From Alkalihalobacillus sp. LMS39 (GTDB taxonomy: Bacteria > Bacillota > Bacilli > Bacillales > Bacillaceae_F), in contig NZ_CP093300.1 of NCBI RefSeq assembly GCF_022812285.1, positions 3,906,001 through 3,970,000 of the forward strand: 64,000 nucleotides of DNA. Direction: 5' to 3'. Under the pieces are notes generated by a model, which saw only the letters and a program-made list of their open reading frames with translations, searched no databases and had not been told where the DNA came from. The position numbers and the translations under genes are program-made. Shown here piece after piece: positions 43,692 to 52,915 of the stretch (positions are counted from its first letter, which is position 1; each line of letters opens with the position of its first letter).

Positions 43692-43870
43692 AGACATTTA
43701 TTCCGCTATTTCACTAAAAACAAGCGTTTTCCAATCGCGTTCGGACATCTATTCCGTTACTTGCTTACTATGATGTCACCTCGACTCCGTTTGATTGATG
43801 TAACGGAACCAATGTCCAATAGCATATCAAAAAGCTTAATAAATACTAACATAGCGGAACAAACGTCCGA
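43692..43870. repeat. Four-module palindromic array 1 (GGACAT..TTCCGC family)
   Basis: Two direct motifs (AGACATTTATTCCGCTATTT at 43692; CGGACATCTATTCCGTTAC at 43742) are followed by two inverted ones (TAACGGAACCAATGTCCA at 43801; ATAGCGGAACAAACGTCCGA at 43851). Spacing within each pair is about 50 bases. A second array of the same design is at 62867-63046. The short frame across it (43653-43913) is not credible. Confidence 0.8.
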
Positions 43871-43886
43871 AAGAAAGAAACTTATC

Positions 43887-43918
43887 AAAAAAAGCTTACT
43901 GCTAGAGCAGTAAGCTTT
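43887..43918 (-). terminator. Terminator of the tRNA operon
   Basis: AGCTTACTGC pairs with GCAGTAAGCT with a 4-base loop, followed on the minus strand by TTTTTTTG. It lies 18 bases past tRNA-Arg. Confidence 0.85.
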
Positions 43919-43935
43919 ATTATATGTATTCATAA

Positions 43936-44012
<77 letters not shown>

Positions 44013-44017
44013 TTAAT

Positions 44018-44091
44018 TGGAGCGGGTGATGGGAATCGAACCCACGACATCAGCTTGGAAGGCTGAGGTTTTACCACTAAACTACACCCGC
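44018..44091 (-). tRNA. tRNA-Gly (anticodon TCC)
   Basis: The minus strand reads GCGGGTGTAGTTTAGTGG... with acceptor GCGGGTG/CACCCGC, anticodon loop CTTCCAA, T-loop GTTCGATTC, discriminator T and encoded CCA. The length is 74 bases. It is the first of the two tRNA genes transcribed. Confidence 0.96.
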
Positions 44092-44118
44092 GTGTTCCTT
44101 AAATAACGGACATTTATT

Positions 44119-44147
44119 ACTATATAATATTTAAGGAACAAAGTCAA
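44119..44147 (-). promoter_or_regulatory. Sigma-A promoter of the tRNA pair
   Basis: TTGACT (44147-44142) and TATAGT (44124-44119) on the minus strand have a 17-base spacer, 28 bases before tRNA-Gly. GTTCCTTAAATA and TATTTAAGGAAC (44094-44139) form an inverted repeat across it. Confidence 0.75.
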
Positions 44148-44156
44148 GAGAATCTC

Positions 44157-44675
44157 TTAAGAAAGTGAATATTGTTTGCTTAACTCTGGAATAACTGTTC
44201 CTGCTCGATTATAAAACATAACTCGAACAATTTTATCTTCATTTATTTCACACAGGCAATACGTCTGCTCAGGACGATTTCGGGGCAAACGCAAGCTTCC
44301 TGGATTAATGTACACCACTCCGTTTTCACTAAATGAAGTAGCGATATGTGAATGACCAAAGCAAGCTATCGACGCTCCCACTTCCTCCGCCCGATAACTA
44401 ATAGGAACATGTGTCATTTTGACATTATACAAATGCCCATGCGTAACATAAAACGTCACTCCATCAATTGTTGTCACGATTTCTTCCTCGAACTGTGAAT
44501 GGCTCACATCACAATTTCCTTCCACAATGGCAACATCTTTCAATATCGTCTCATCAAAGTGTAGCTCTGAATCCCCACAATGAATGATGAGATCGGCTTC
44601 CTCTCGGTGTCGATTCAATACTTCAGCAAGTTCTTCTTTCCAACCATGGCTATCACTTACGATTAATGCTTTCAT
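44157..44675 (-). CDS. ysnB: YfcE/MJ0936-type phosphodiesterase YsnB
   Basis: A calcineurin-like metallophosphoesterase of 172 residues. All metal-ligand motifs are present: SDSHG (7-11), HCGD near residue 33, EGNCD near residue 53, THGH near 79 and GHSH near 107, then NPGS. The physiological substrate of YsnB is not known. It follows ysnA by 17 bases in the rph-ysnA-ysnB unit, as in B. subtilis. Confidence 0.92.
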   Translation of the reverse strand: MKALIVSDSHGWKEELAEVLNRHREEADLIIHCGDSELHFDETILKDVAIVEGNCDVSHSQFEEEIVTTIDGVTFYVTHGHLYNVKMTHVPISYRAEEVGASIACFGHSHIATSFSENGVVYINPGSLRLPRNRPEQTYCLCEINEDKIVRVMFYNRAGTVIPELSKQYSLS

Positions 44676-44692
44676 CGCTCTTTAGCCTCCAT

Positions 44693-45289
44693 TTAGTTCA
44701 TCCAATGTTTCAATCTTTCTTGTAATTGCTGTAATGCTTTTTTGCGGTGACTGATTTCATTTTTTTCTTCCATTGTCAGTTCAGCCATTGTTTTGCCTTT
44801 ACTAGGAATCAACAAAAGGGGGTCATACCCAAACCCGTTGCTTCCTTTTGGTTCCGTTGTAATTACCCCTTCACATGTCCCTTCAAACACTTCTTCTTTT
44901 CCATCAGGATAAGCTAGAACTAAAGCGCAGTGAAAACGTGCGGTTCTCGCCTCTTCTTTCACATGCTTCAATTCATGGATTAATTTTTCATTATTTTTGG
45001 TATCGTCTTTTTCCACTCCGGCATAACGTGCTGAATGGACACCTGGTTGTCCTGAAAGCGCATCAACACATAAACCAGAATCATCGGCGATAACCGGTTT
45101 CTGAAAATACCTCGCCATCGTCATAGCTTTTATAGATGCATTCTCAGCAAATGTTAGACCCGTTTCCTCAACATCAGGGATTTCGGGATAATCTAATAAA
45201 GACGTTACAGAAAACCCTAACGGAGCGAGCATCGATTCAAACTCCTTTAGTTTCCCTTTGTTTTTTGTTGCAATAATAAGCTCTTTCAT
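44693..45289 (-). CDS. ysnA: dITP/XTP pyrophosphatase (RdgB/HAM1 family)
   Basis: The enzyme hydrolyses non-canonical purine nucleoside triphosphates to protect DNA and RNA. The 198 residues show the substrate motif [11 protein letters not shown] (7-17), [13 protein letters not shown] near residue 48, and [11 protein letters not shown] with GVHSARYAG near 68-90. It overlaps rph by 4 bases. Confidence 0.95.
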   Translation of the reverse strand: MKELIIATKNKGKLKEFESMLAPLGFSVTSLLDYPEIPDVEETGLTFAENASIKAMTMARYFQKPVIADDSGLCVDALSGQPGVHSARYAGVEKDDTKNNEKLIHELKHVKEEARTARFHCALVLAYPDGKEEVFEGTCEGVITTEPKGSNGFGYDPLLLIPSKGKTMAELTMEEKNEISHRKKALQQLQERLKHWMN

Positions 45290-46053
45290 TTTTGTTCGTC
45301 CTTTTTTGCTTTACTTTCAATGCGATTAATCACTTTTTCGCTTAAAGCCTGCTTTTGAATATCAATTAATTCATAGATTCCTTGTTCCGCTAAATCTAAT
45401 AGAGCGTTCAATTGACTTCGTGAAAACGTAGCTTCCTCACCTGTTCCTTGCAGCTCAACGAATTCACCATTTCCTGTCATCACAATGTTCATATCTACTT
45501 CTGCCTTTGCATCCTCTATATAACATAAGTCTAGAATCTCACCTTCATGACTGTCAACCCCAACAGAAACAGCAGCTAAAAAGTCTTGGACTGGCCATTC
45601 TTTTATCATCGACTTTTCAATATAAGATTCTAGAGCTAGCACCATCGCTACATATGCCCCTGTAATAGAAGCTGTTCTTGTTCCACCATCAGCTTGAATT
45701 ACATCACAATCAATCCAGATTGTGCGCTCGCCTAGTTTACTTAAATCAATGACAGAACGCAATGCTCGTCCAATTAATCGTTGGATTTCCATTGTACGAC
45801 CTGTAACTTTCCCTTTTGATGACTCACGGATATTTCGTTGTTCTGTCGCCCGTGGCAACATCGAATACTCCGCTGCTATCCAGCCCTTTCCTTGTCCTCT
45901 CATAAAAGGAGGGACTCTATCTTCAATACTTGCTGTACAAATAACTTTTGTTTTTCCTACAGAAATTAATACAGATCCTTCTGGATGGATTAAATAGTCT
46001 CGAATGATTTCAACAGGTCTTAGTTCATTTTTTGTACGGTTATCAATTCTCAT
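45286..46053 (-). CDS. rph: Ribonuclease PH
   Basis: RNase PH trims tRNA 3' ends phosphorolytically. The 255-residue protein has [24 protein letters not shown] sequence near residue 70, GRALR and the [23 protein letters not shown] catalytic region near 118-140. The tRNA genes downstream are presumably among its substrates. It is the first gene of rph-ysnA-ysnB and is separated from gerM by a terminator. Confidence 0.96.
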   Translation of the reverse strand: MRIDNRTKNELRPVEIIRDYLIHPEGSVLISVGKTKVICTASIEDRVPPFMRGQGKGWIAAEYSMLPRATEQRNIRESSKGKVTGRTMEIQRLIGRALRSVIDLSKLGERTIWIDCDVIQADGGTRTASITGAYVAMVLALESYIEKSMIKEWPVQDFLAAVSVGVDSHEGEILDLCYIEDAKAEVDMNIVMTGNGEFVELQGTGEEATFSRSQLNALLDLAEQGIYELIDIQKQALSEKVINRIESKAKKDEQK

Positions 46054-46111
46054 AGGTGGCCTCCTAGTTACATTCAGTTATGTATGTATTATTGCTTTTT
46101 TATCAGTCATG

Positions 46112-46142
46112 GAAAAAAGGCAGCGATTGTTGTGCTGCCTTT
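46112..46142 (-). terminator. Terminator after gerM
   Basis: AAAGGCAGC and GCTGCCTTT form the stem with a 9-base loop, followed on the minus strand by TTTCC. Confidence 0.8.
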
Positions 46143-46182
46143 CATAGTATATCAAACTTTGCTTGCTTTTCCTAAAAATTGC

Positions 46183-47253
46183 TTAAAATTTACCAGCCTC
46201 AAGTAATTGTTGACGGCTAACAGGTTCAGCTAACATATCGCCAGAAGTCGTTAAAATTTCGCTGTTTCCATTCACTTGAATGGAAACTTTCTCCACTCCG
46301 TTTTGTTCTGTTAAAGATAAGACAAGCATATTTAACACATCATCAGAGATTGCTGTTCCTTCAAGTTGATTTAATAAAGCTTCATTGAAGTTTAATGTGA
46401 CGATTCCATTTTCATACAAAGGACTGTCTAACAACTCCACCTCTTGGCGAAAATCTGTAAGCAAACTTGAATTCATTGAAGGTCCTTCTAGCAATTCAGA
46501 AACGACATGTTCAATTGGGTCTGCCTCATTCTTCTCTACTCTTCTTGTCACTGGGACATAGTAGGTGTTGTCCCCATTTTCGGCAAGAAAGTAAAGGGTA
46601 ACCCCCTTACTGTTAACGACATCAAACACATCATTTGTTTCTAGATTGATTCCATTAGCACGACTAAACCCTTCCATGCCAATTGGTGTTTGATTGACAG
46701 GCATCGTTTCTTGGTCATAACCATTAATTCTAATTTTCACACTGTTTACATTTTCAAACTGTGTCACTGTCCATGTAATAGCTTGGAGAATTTTCAACTC
46801 TTCTTCTGGTTTGTAGTTTTTAAATTCCTCTGAAAAATCAGCATAAGCAATTCCATCTTCTAGATGAACGTCGACTTCAGTACCTGCCGGCAAAACGGCA
46901 CGGAAGCCATTCGGTAAATGATTCGAAACTGGCCCACCTTCTACTAAGTATTCAAGTGATTGACGAAGAACACCTTCTTGTTTCGGAATTTCAATGGTTT
47001 GTGGAACAATCAGACCATTTTGATCAAAAAGGAATAACTCTCTTTCTATTGTCTCGGTCACTCCTTCTTCTTCACTCGTAGCTTCTGCTTCTGTAGCATC
47101 CACTTCCGCATCTAAAGAATCCCCTTCATCAATGTAATTGATTTGAGGAGTGTCCATCTCCATTGAAGCTTCCTGGTTTCCTGTTGAACAACCTGCCATA
47201 ACTAGGGTGAAGACGATTAAGGCCGGTACACCTGTTTTCACATATTTGCGCAT
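46183..47253 (-). CDS. gerM: Sporulation/germination lipoprotein GerM
   Basis: GerM is a lipoprotein needed for sporulation and germination. From ATG 47253 (ribosome site GGAGGGAA) it has 356 residues; the 39-residue extension upstream is rejected. The signal peptide ends in the lipobox VMAGC near residue 21. An acidic linker follows, then two GerMN domains: about 95-215 (RQSLEYLVEGGPVSNHLP) and about 235-345 (VSELLEGPSMNSSLL). The repeat unit D lies directly upstream. Confidence 0.94.
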   Translation of the reverse strand: MRKYVKTGVPALIVFTLVMAGCSTGNQEASMEMDTPQINYIDEGDSLDAEVDATEAEATSEEEGVTETIERELFLFDQNGLIVPQTIEIPKQEGVLRQSLEYLVEGGPVSNHLPNGFRAVLPAGTEVDVHLEDGIAYADFSEEFKNYKPEEELKILQAITWTVTQFENVNSVKIRINGYDQETMPVNQTPIGMEGFSRANGINLETNDVFDVVNSKGVTLYFLAENGDNTYYVPVTRRVEKNEADPIEHVVSELLEGPSMNSSLLTDFRQEVELLDSPLYENGIVTLNFNEALLNQLEGTAISDDVLNMLVLSLTEQNGVEKVSIQVNGNSEILTTSGDMLAEPVSRQQLLEAGKF

Positions 47254-47419
47254 TCTATTCCCTCCTAAGGTAGTTTGTACTAGTATGTATACGAGCTTTT
47301 CTTTCGAAATAGACCAGTCTTTCATTCTTTTTTTGGACAAATAAAGAAAAACGCGGGAGCGTCTTTTCATTCAAGTGAAGTGTATGATGAACAACCAACA
47401 CATTCCATGTTTCATTTTC

Positions 47420-47600
47420 GCGGTCAGAGCAGCCGTTATTTGTGAACATGATACGGGTTTCCGTTTTTTAGTGGCCACAGGAGCGCTTATTCACGCCAAA
47501 GCCACTCTATTCCTAGCGATATATTATGATTAACTGCTCCTGTGTCCGTCAACGTTCCAAAACGCTAGTAATGTTCACAGATAACGGTTTTCATGGCCGC
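47420..47600 (+). repeat. 181-bp imperfect palindrome, copy D
   Basis: Differs from copy A at nine positions by direct comparison, five of them in a short stretch of the loop near 47494-47502. The loop block CTCTATTCCTAGCGATATAT is identical. Confidence 0.9.
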
Positions 47601-47689
47601 TTACTTATCATAAACTACAAAATTGCTAACGCGATAAATCCAACCCAAGTGTTGAATGATTCCCTTGGGTCTTTTCTTGCTTGTCTCAT
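47591..47689 (-). pseudogene. Interrupted copy of the 32-residue membrane peptide
   Basis: Same frame and ribosome site (TTGGAGTACT) as 8027-8125. Codon 25 is TAG (47615-47617) where copy 1 has TTG, which cuts the hydrophobic segment after IALAIL. Two other codons differ (S to R, A to S). Confidence 0.4.
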
Positions 47690-47893
47690 AGTACTCCAAG
47701 TCCCTCATTCATTCTAAGAATTTATTAAAACAATGTTATACACAAGTCGACTATTTTATAGTTTCCTAAACAATAAGAAAAACGAGTGAGCGTCTTTTCG
47801 TTTCAAGCGAAGTGCGGACCCTTCACTCTTCTAGAATAAGCTTTCAACGCTTCACTGCTATACGTAAATTTTTATACTCTCTCTTTTCAAAAC

Positions 47894-47936
47894 AAAAAGG
47901 TGTGAGATTGGATTTTATCCTTTTCTCACACTTTTT
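47894..47936 (-). terminator. Terminator after racE
   Basis: AAAAAGTGTGAGA pairs with TCTCACACCTTTTTG on the minus strand, with an inner GGAT/ATCC stem. It lies directly after the racE stop. Confidence 0.85.
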
Positions 47937-47939
47937 GTT

Positions 47940-48737
47940 TTATGGAAGTATAATCGTTTCCACGTTGTCTATTTCAATTTCATGCCATTTGTTCGCAATG
48001 TCTTTAAAAATTGTACTGTTTCCCGTCGTAAAATATTTGTGATTTACTTGCCTTTCTTTTGTATACAATAAATCTTTATGATATAAAAGAGCACTCACTT
48101 CACGAGCTGTCTCATCCCCAGAACTGATTAATTTTATTTCACTTCCAACGACCTCTTGAATGACATCACGTAATAATGGGTAATGGGTACAACCAAGAAT
48201 TAACGTATCAAAGTTTTTATTCAATAATGGCTGTAATGATTGGACAACTACATCAAAAGCTTCTTCCCCATCAAACACGCCTCGTTCGACCAATGGAACA
48301 AACCGCGGACACGATAAGCTATCCACTTTCACATTGCTATTAATGCTTTTTAAAGCTTTGACATAAGCACTACTGTTAATTGTACCTGTTGTTCCTATGA
48401 CGGCAACATGGTCTTTTTTTGTTAGCTTTAATGCTGCAATCGCTCCTGGATGAACAACCCCTACAACAGGAATCGGAAGTTCACGCTTCACTTCATCTAA
48501 CACAACAGCCGCTGCTGTGTTACAAGCAATCACTAGCATTTTTATTCCTTCTTCTAACAACTTATTAATCATTTGCCATGTGAATTCTCTTACTTCTTCA
48601 CTCGGTCTTGGTCCATATGGACATCTTTTCGAATCCCCAATATAAATGATTTCTTCTTTAGGTAATTGCCTCATAATTTCAGAGGCAACTGTCAGACCGC
48701 CTAAACCAGAATCTATAACACCGATTGGTCTATCCAA
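47940..48737 (-). CDS. racE: Glutamate racemase
   Basis: RacE makes D-glutamate for peptidoglycan. The 265-residue protein has DSGLGGLTV at residues 8-16, the first catalytic cysteine in [10 protein letters not shown] near residue 73 and the second in LGCTHYPLL near residue 185. The start is ATG 48737, 10 bases after ysmB, so both are likely cotranscribed as in B. subtilis. Confidence 0.96.
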   Translation of the reverse strand: MDRPIGVIDSGLGGLTVASEIMRQLPKEEIIYIGDSKRCPYGPRPSEEVREFTWQMINKLLEEGIKMLVIACNTAAAVVLDEVKRELPIPVVGVVHPGAIAALKLTKKDHVAVIGTTGTINSSAYVKALKSINSNVKVDSLSCPRFVPLVERGVFDGEEAFDVVVQSLQPLLNKNFDTLILGCTHYPLLRDVIQEVVGSEIKLISSGDETAREVSALLYHKDLLYTKERQVNHKYFTTGNSTIFKDIANKWHEIEIDNVETIILP

Positions 48738-48747
48738 TATTTCTCCC

Positions 48748-49206
48748 TCAATTTCTATCTTTGCTGTTATCTGTTGATCTTTCCATTTCGTTATAGAGCA
48801 AATCTAAATTTTTTTCAAGTATTTCTACTTCTTCCACAGAAAAATTAACTAATACACCATGCAAATATTCTTGTCTTTTTTTAATTACTTCTTCAATAAT
48901 TGTTTTCCCTTTATCTAAAAGGTGAATCCGGACTACTCTACGATCTTGTAAATCTTTCACTCGCTCAACCAATTCGTTTTTTTCCATTCGGTCAATAAGA
49001 TCTGTTGTTGTACTACATGCCAAATACATCTTATTTGATAATTCCCCAATGGTCATATCACCTTGTTCATTTAACCATTGCAAGGCAACAAATTGCGGTG
49101 GCGTTATCGGGAACTGTGATAATATTTCACGTCCTTGTTGCTTTATCATTTGTGCAATCATTCGTAATGCTCTTTCTATCTGCTCTACGTGTAAGTTTGA
49201 ATCCAA
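48748..49206 (-). CDS. ysmB: MarR-family transcriptional regulator YsmB
   Basis: The 152-residue protein has the winged-helix core of MarR regulators: [20 protein letters not shown] near residues 43-62, the recognition helix region [20 protein letters not shown] near 68-87 and the wing [13 protein letters not shown] near 93. Its targets are unknown. It is placed between racE and ptsI; in B. subtilis the next gene is gerE, so glcT2-ptsHI is an insertion here. Confidence 0.9.
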   Translation of the reverse strand: MDSNLHVEQIERALRMIAQMIKQQGREILSQFPITPPQFVALQWLNEQGDMTIGELSNKMYLACSTTTDLIDRMEKNELVERVKDLQDRRVVRIHLLDKGKTIIEEVIKKRQEYLHGVLVNFSVEEVEILEKNLDLLYNEMERSTDNSKDRN

Positions 49207-49303
49207 TTCATTTCCCTCCCGCTTTTCCCATATATGAGGATGGTTTCGCTAAAAAGCTTTCATTCTATTTTCTCTATTTTTACGCGTAATTGCAAGCCAA
49301 ATT

Positions 49304-49333
49304 AAAAAGAGTTATCATCTGATAACTCTTTTT
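49304..49333 (-). terminator. Terminator after ptsI
   Basis: AAAAAGAGTTATC pairs perfectly with GATAACTCTTTTT around a 4-base loop. It can work in both directions. Confidence 0.9.
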
Positions 49334-49354
49334 GTCGATTTATTGTCATTTTTT

Positions 49355-51070
49355 TTAAAAGAACTTGGCGCGAACTAACGCTTCAACTTCAGCGGCTGTT
49401 GCTTTTTGAAGCATTTCTTTTGCAAAACCTTCTAGTTCCTGTTTGGATAGTTTTGCCAATAAGCTTCGCGCAGGTAAGATTGAGGAAGCACTCATACTAA
49501 ACTCATCTAATCCTAGGCCTAACAAAATCGGAATAGCCACTTCATCCCCAGCCATTTCTCCACACATACCAACCCATTTGCCTTGGCGATGTGCAGCTTC
49601 TATGACCATGTTCACTAAGCGTAAGATGGCTGGATGATAAGGCTGGTACAAATAAGAAACTCGTTCATTCATACGGTCAGCCGCCATCGTATATTGAATT
49701 AAATCGTTTGTTCCAATACTAAAGAAATCAACTTCCGGTGCATACAAATCCGCACAAACAGCCGTAGAAGGAATTTCAACCATAATTCCGACTTCAATCT
49801 CTTCAGATACTGCTACGTTTTCAGCTACCAATTTTAACTTTTCTTCAGCCAAAATCGCTTTTGCTTGTTGGAGTTCTTCTAATGTTGCAATCATCGGAAA
49901 CATAATTTTCAAATTTCCAAATGCACTTGCACGCAAAAGGGATCGAAGCTGTGTACGGAACATGTCTTGCATTTCTAAGCATAATCGAACCGCTCGGAAA
50001 CCTAAGAAAGGATTCATTTCTTTTGGTAAATCTAAGTATGGAAGCTCTTTATCTCCACCTATGTCAAGTGTCCGAATGACAACTGGTTTTCCCGCCATTT
50101 TTTCAACAACTGTTTTATAGGCTATAAATTGCTCTTCTTCTGTCGGAAGCTCATTTCTACCCATATATAAAAACTCAGTTCGATATAAGCCAATTCCTTC
50201 CGCTCCATTATTGTGAACGCCTGTAATATCATCAGGTGTTCCAATATTTGCAGCTAACTCTACATGATGTCCATCAACAGTGAGTGTTTTTTCATTCACT
50301 AATTTGGCCCATTCTTCTTTTTGTTTATTAAACGTAGCAAGTTTTTGCTCATAAGCCTCTAATTGCTCTTTGCTCGGATTGACAATAACTTGTCCATCTA
50401 AGCCATCCACAATGACCATCATGCCATTTTCAATTCCATCTGTTATTGATTTTGTTCCAACTACTGCTGGAATTTCCATTGATCGTGCCATAATTGCAGA
50501 GTGAGATGTTCGACCGCCGATATCTGTCGCAAACCCTTTAATATACTCTGGATTTAGTTGAGCCGTGTCTGACGGTGTTAAATCTTCTGCTATAATCACT
50601 GTTTTTTCTTGAATAAGAGCTAATGAAGTTGTTTGAATTCCTAATAGGTGCCCTAGTACACGTTTTGTCACATCTCGAATATCTGCCGCACGCTCTTTCA
50701 TATATTCATTATCCATGTTTTCAAACATCGAAATGAACATGTTTGCGATTTCTTGAAGTGCGCTTTCGGCATTCACTTTTGTTGATGTAATTTTATCTTT
50801 CACAGCGTCAACTAACTCAGGATCACTAAGAACTAGGAGGTGAGCAGCAAAAATTGCTGCTTTATCCTCCCCTAGATCTTGTTCTGCTTTATCCCGAATG
50901 ACCGCTAGCTCTTCTTTTGCTTTTTCTAATGCATTTGTAAAACGGTGTACTTCTTCTTCTACATTATCAACCGTTTTCATTTCAATGGTGTAGTTAGGTT
51001 CTTCAAGGACAAATGCTTTTGCAATGGCAATCCCTGATGAAGCTGGAATGCCTTTAAGTTCTTTTTGCAT
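49355..51070 (-). CDS. ptsI: PTS enzyme I
   Basis: Enzyme I takes phosphate from phosphoenolpyruvate and passes it to HPr. The 571-residue protein has the phospho-histidine motif [13 protein letters not shown] near residue 188 and the PEP-binding [19 protein letters not shown] near residue 445, with the catalytic cysteine in GMCGEMAGD near 502. Its ATG overlaps the ptsH stop by one base. In B. subtilis ptsI follows ptsG; here it is more than 36 kb from ptsG. Confidence 0.97.
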   Translation of the reverse strand: MQKELKGIPASSGIAIAKAFVLEEPNYTIEMKTVDNVEEEVHRFTNALEKAKEELAVIRDKAEQDLGEDKAAIFAAHLLVLSDPELVDAVKDKITSTKVNAESALQEIANMFISMFENMDNEYMKERAADIRDVTKRVLGHLLGIQTTSLALIQEKTVIIAEDLTPSDTAQLNPEYIKGFATDIGGRTSHSAIMARSMEIPAVVGTKSITDGIENGMMVIVDGLDGQVIVNPSKEQLEAYEQKLATFNKQKEEWAKLVNEKTLTVDGHHVELAANIGTPDDITGVHNNGAEGIGLYRTEFLYMGRNELPTEEEQFIAYKTVVEKMAGKPVVIRTLDIGGDKELPYLDLPKEMNPFLGFRAVRLCLEMQDMFRTQLRSLLRASAFGNLKIMFPMIATLEELQQAKAILAEEKLKLVAENVAVSEEIEVGIMVEIPSTAVCADLYAPEVDFFSIGTNDLIQYTMAADRMNERVSYLYQPYHPAILRLVNMVIEAAHRQGKWVGMCGEMAGDEVAIPILLGLGLDEFSMSASSILPARSLLAKLSKQELEGFAKEMLQKATAAEVEALVRAKFF

Positions 51071-51333
51071 TATTCTCCTAAACCTTCTTTAATTACAGCT
51101 TCTAATGCAGCCATAGCTTCATCTGCATCTGAACCTTCCGTTTTAATTGTTACTTCAGCGCCTTGCCCTACACCTAAAGACATTACACCCATAATTGATT
51201 TTAAATTAACTTCTTTTCCTTTGTACTCTAATGTTACCTCTGAAGAAAATTGACTTGCTTTGTTTACTAATTGTGTTGCAGGTCTTGCATGGATCCCAGT
51301 ATCACTTGTAATTTTGAATGTTTTTTCAGCCAT
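51070..51333 (-). CDS. ptsH: HPr, phosphocarrier protein
   Basis: HPr carries phosphate from enzyme I to the sugar permeases and, when phosphorylated on serine by HPr kinase, is the CcpA co-repressor. The 87 residues from ATG 51333 include the histidine of TGIHARPAT and the serine of [13 protein letters not shown]. An ATG one codon upstream is also possible; the spacing to GTGAGGGA favours 51333. It is preceded by a RAT-terminator leader. Confidence 0.97.
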   Translation of the reverse strand: MAEKTFKITSDTGIHARPATQLVNKASQFSSEVTLEYKGKEVNLKSIMGVMSLGVGQGAEVTIKTEGSDADEAMAALEAVIKEGLGE

Positions 51334-51460
51334 CATTCATTCCCTCACTTTTCTTTTTATTATATTTTGGAACAATTGCATATCCCTAAAATGCAAATCA
51401 TTTCTCCTTTACTATATACGATCGACAACAGAAATATTTAAAAAGGAGAATGTAGTCATC

Positions 51461-51573
51461 AAAAAAAGACATGAATAAAGAAGTATATTGATTATAGGAC
51501 TGTACAGATAGATTACCCAACAGACTAACCAATTAAACGACTTTACTCATGCCTGATCGTATCAGTAACACGT
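51461..51573 (-). promoter_or_regulatory. RAT antiterminator and terminator upstream of ptsHI
   Basis: ACGTGTTACTGATACGATCA followed by GGCATGAG (51547-51573) is a RAT sequence very like that of ptsG. Its 3' part, GGCATGAGTAAAG, can pair with CTTTATTCATGTC (51468-51480), which is followed by seven T. It begins 5 bases after the glcT2 stop. Confidence 0.88.
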
Positions 51574-51578
51574 AATGT

Positions 51579-52403
51579 CTATATTCGATTTGCAAAAGCG
51601 TGATGTAAATATAATGTTAAATCACTTAACATCATCGGTGTAACGTTTTGATGCAAAGAGATATGTAAATGTTCAGCTACTAAACATGTAGTATTATAGC
51701 ATACTGGATAATTTTCTTTCAATACTTTTTCAAGAATGACATCATTTGTTTGATTTTTCGTTTGTTGACACCTTTGAATAATTTGCTGTAAAAAAAGAAC
51801 GACAGCTCGAAATTGGTCTGTTCGTTTTTCAAGTTTTATCTGCAATCCTTTTTCAATCTGCGTCATTAATTCCTGTATTAATTGCGGAGAGTTCGCAACG
51901 GTATTCGTTTCTTTCGTAATGGCTCGATGAATATGATTGGCAACAAAGCCAATTTCATCTTTCGGTAACTGGACTTTGAAAGTATCGTTGATATATAAAA
52001 TCACCTTTTTGGCCATTTCATATTCGTCTGGATACATTAGCTTTGTTTCTGTCATGACCGGATTAAAAATAAGAATGCCTTGGTCAACTCGCCAAAGTGC
52101 AAATGAAAGATGGTCAAATAGTTGGGACTGCGCTTCCTTTGAGATTGTAACGCCACACTTTACTTCAATTTTTGAAATAATATCACCCATGACCACCGCT
52201 AGTTTTCCTTCCACTTTATCATTTTGATAGCCTTTGGCGGTTGTTCTTTCAAATAACTTATCCACTTGCTTCTCTGATATCACATCGTTTGGTTGCTTTC
52301 CAAAGCCAACTCCACGACCGAGTAAAATGACTTCATCCTCTTCTTTCGTAAACGCTAGTACAACATTATTATTCACTATTTTTTTGACCGTATATTCTTT
52401 CAT
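51579..52403 (-). CDS. Second GlcT-like antiterminator (BglG family)
   Basis: A 274-residue paralogue of GlcT placed directly upstream of the ptsHI RAT, so ptsHI is its probable target. The RNA-binding domain is well kept (VKKIVNNNVVLAF, LGRGVGFGKQ). PRD1 keeps its histidines (LFDHLSF, NHIHRAI). In PRD2 the positions aligned with the GlcT histidines read FRAVVLFLQQII and LTLYLHHAF, so both appear lost. That would leave it under permease control but not direct HPr control. The start is ATG 52403 with AAGGGGGGAT. Confidence 0.88.
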   Translation of the reverse strand: MKEYTVKKIVNNNVVLAFTKEEDEVILLGRGVGFGKQPNDVISEKQVDKLFERTTAKGYQNDKVEGKLAVVMGDIISKIEVKCGVTISKEAQSQLFDHLSFALWRVDQGILIFNPVMTETKLMYPDEYEMAKKVILYINDTFKVQLPKDEIGFVANHIHRAITKETNTVANSPQLIQELMTQIEKGLQIKLEKRTDQFRAVVLFLQQIIQRCQQTKNQTNDVILEKVLKENYPVCYNTTCLVAEHLHISLHQNVTPMMLSDLTLYLHHAFANRI

Positions 52404-52426
52404 GACCGAATCCCCCCTTCACCACT

Positions 52427-52440
52427 AGAAAACGTTTTCA
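52427..52440 (-). promoter_or_regulatory. Candidate cre site upstream of the second antiterminator
   Basis: TGAAAACGTTTTCT on the minus strand matches the catabolite-response consensus TGWAANCGNTNWCA at all but the last base. It lies between the promoter and the ribosome site, where CcpA would act as a roadblock. Confidence 0.5.
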
Positions 52441-52453
52441 CCGTATTGTTTTT

Positions 52454-52482
52454 ATTTTCGTTTGTTCTTTAGCTTTCGTCAA
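52454..52482 (-). promoter_or_regulatory. Sigma-A-like promoter of glcT2
   Basis: TTGACG (52482-52477) and GAAAAT (52459-52454) on the minus strand, 17 bases apart. Confidence 0.5.
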
Positions 52483-52491
52483 GAAAAAATC

Positions 52492-52520
52492 AAAACCGGC
52501 TTAATAAAAAGCCGGTTTTT
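52492..52520 (-). terminator. Terminator after gerE
   Basis: AAAACCGGCTT and AAGCCGGTTTT form an 11-bp stem, followed on the minus strand by GATTTTTTC. The stem ends 3 bases before the gerE stop. Confidence 0.85.
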
Positions 52521-52522
52521 TT

Positions 52523-52747
52523 CTAAATCTCAATTTCACCCACTCGAATGAGCTCTATGACTGCTTGTGATCGCCCCTTAACCCCAAGCTTTTGCATCGT
52601 GTTTGAAATGTGATTTCGAACAGTTTTTTCACTGATGAAGAGTTCTTGTGCTATTTCCTTAGTTGTCTTATCTTGAACGAGTAGCTCAAATACTTCTCTT
52701 TCCCTTTTTGTAAGTAAAGGTTTTGGTCCGTATTCTGCTCCTTTCAA
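52523..52747 (-). CDS. gerE: Late mother-cell regulator GerE
   Basis: GerE is a LuxR-type DNA-binding protein that acts with sigma-K on coat genes. The helix-turn-helix fills the protein: LTKREREVFELL, TTKEIAQELFISEKTVRNHIS (too long to be anything but the LuxR core), GVKGRSQAVIEL. I choose TTG 52747 as start because AAGGGGTG lies just before it and it gives 74 residues, the B. subtilis length; a GTG at 52768 would start inside the leader. A sigma-K-like promoter lies about 105 bases upstream. Confidence 0.94.
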   Translation of the reverse strand: MKGAEYGPKPLLTKREREVFELLVQDKTTKEIAQELFISEKTVRNHISNTMQKLGVKGRSQAVIELIRVGEIEI

Positions 52748-52852
52748 TGAATTCACCCCTTCTACCACGGGCTGGCAGCATGAAGGACTTCCTTGTGAGT
52801 AAAATCAAACCCTAGCTATGAAAATCTTCTGCCAGAAGGTATTTAGTCAAGA

Positions 52853-52881
52853 TAGTATATGTACACTGTGTTTGCCTTGTG
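52853..52881 (-). promoter_or_regulatory. Sigma-K-like promoter of gerE
   Basis: CACA (52881-52878), 16 bases, then CATATACTA (52861-52853) fits the sigma-K pattern mACm-16-CATANNNTA exactly. gerE is transcribed by sigma-K in B. subtilis. Confidence 0.75.
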
Positions 52882-52915
52882 AATTGATTGAGCAGAATAT
52901 TCGTTAGCCTATTGT

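Larger units (their letters stand above)
47343..47817. repeat. Composite repeat unit, copy 2 (about 475 bp)
   Basis: Near-identical to 7779-8254, including both boundary modules (AAGAAAAACGCGGGAGCG at the left, AAGAAAAACGAGTGAGCG at the right), the palindromic core and the region with AGTCGACTATTTTATAGTTT. It fills most of the gerM-racE gap 47254-47939. Confidence 0.85.

Noticed and set aside
43653-43913. 86-codon plus-strand frame across palindromic array 1
   Set aside because: It runs through all four repeat modules and into the tRNA terminator; the composition is that of the repeat.
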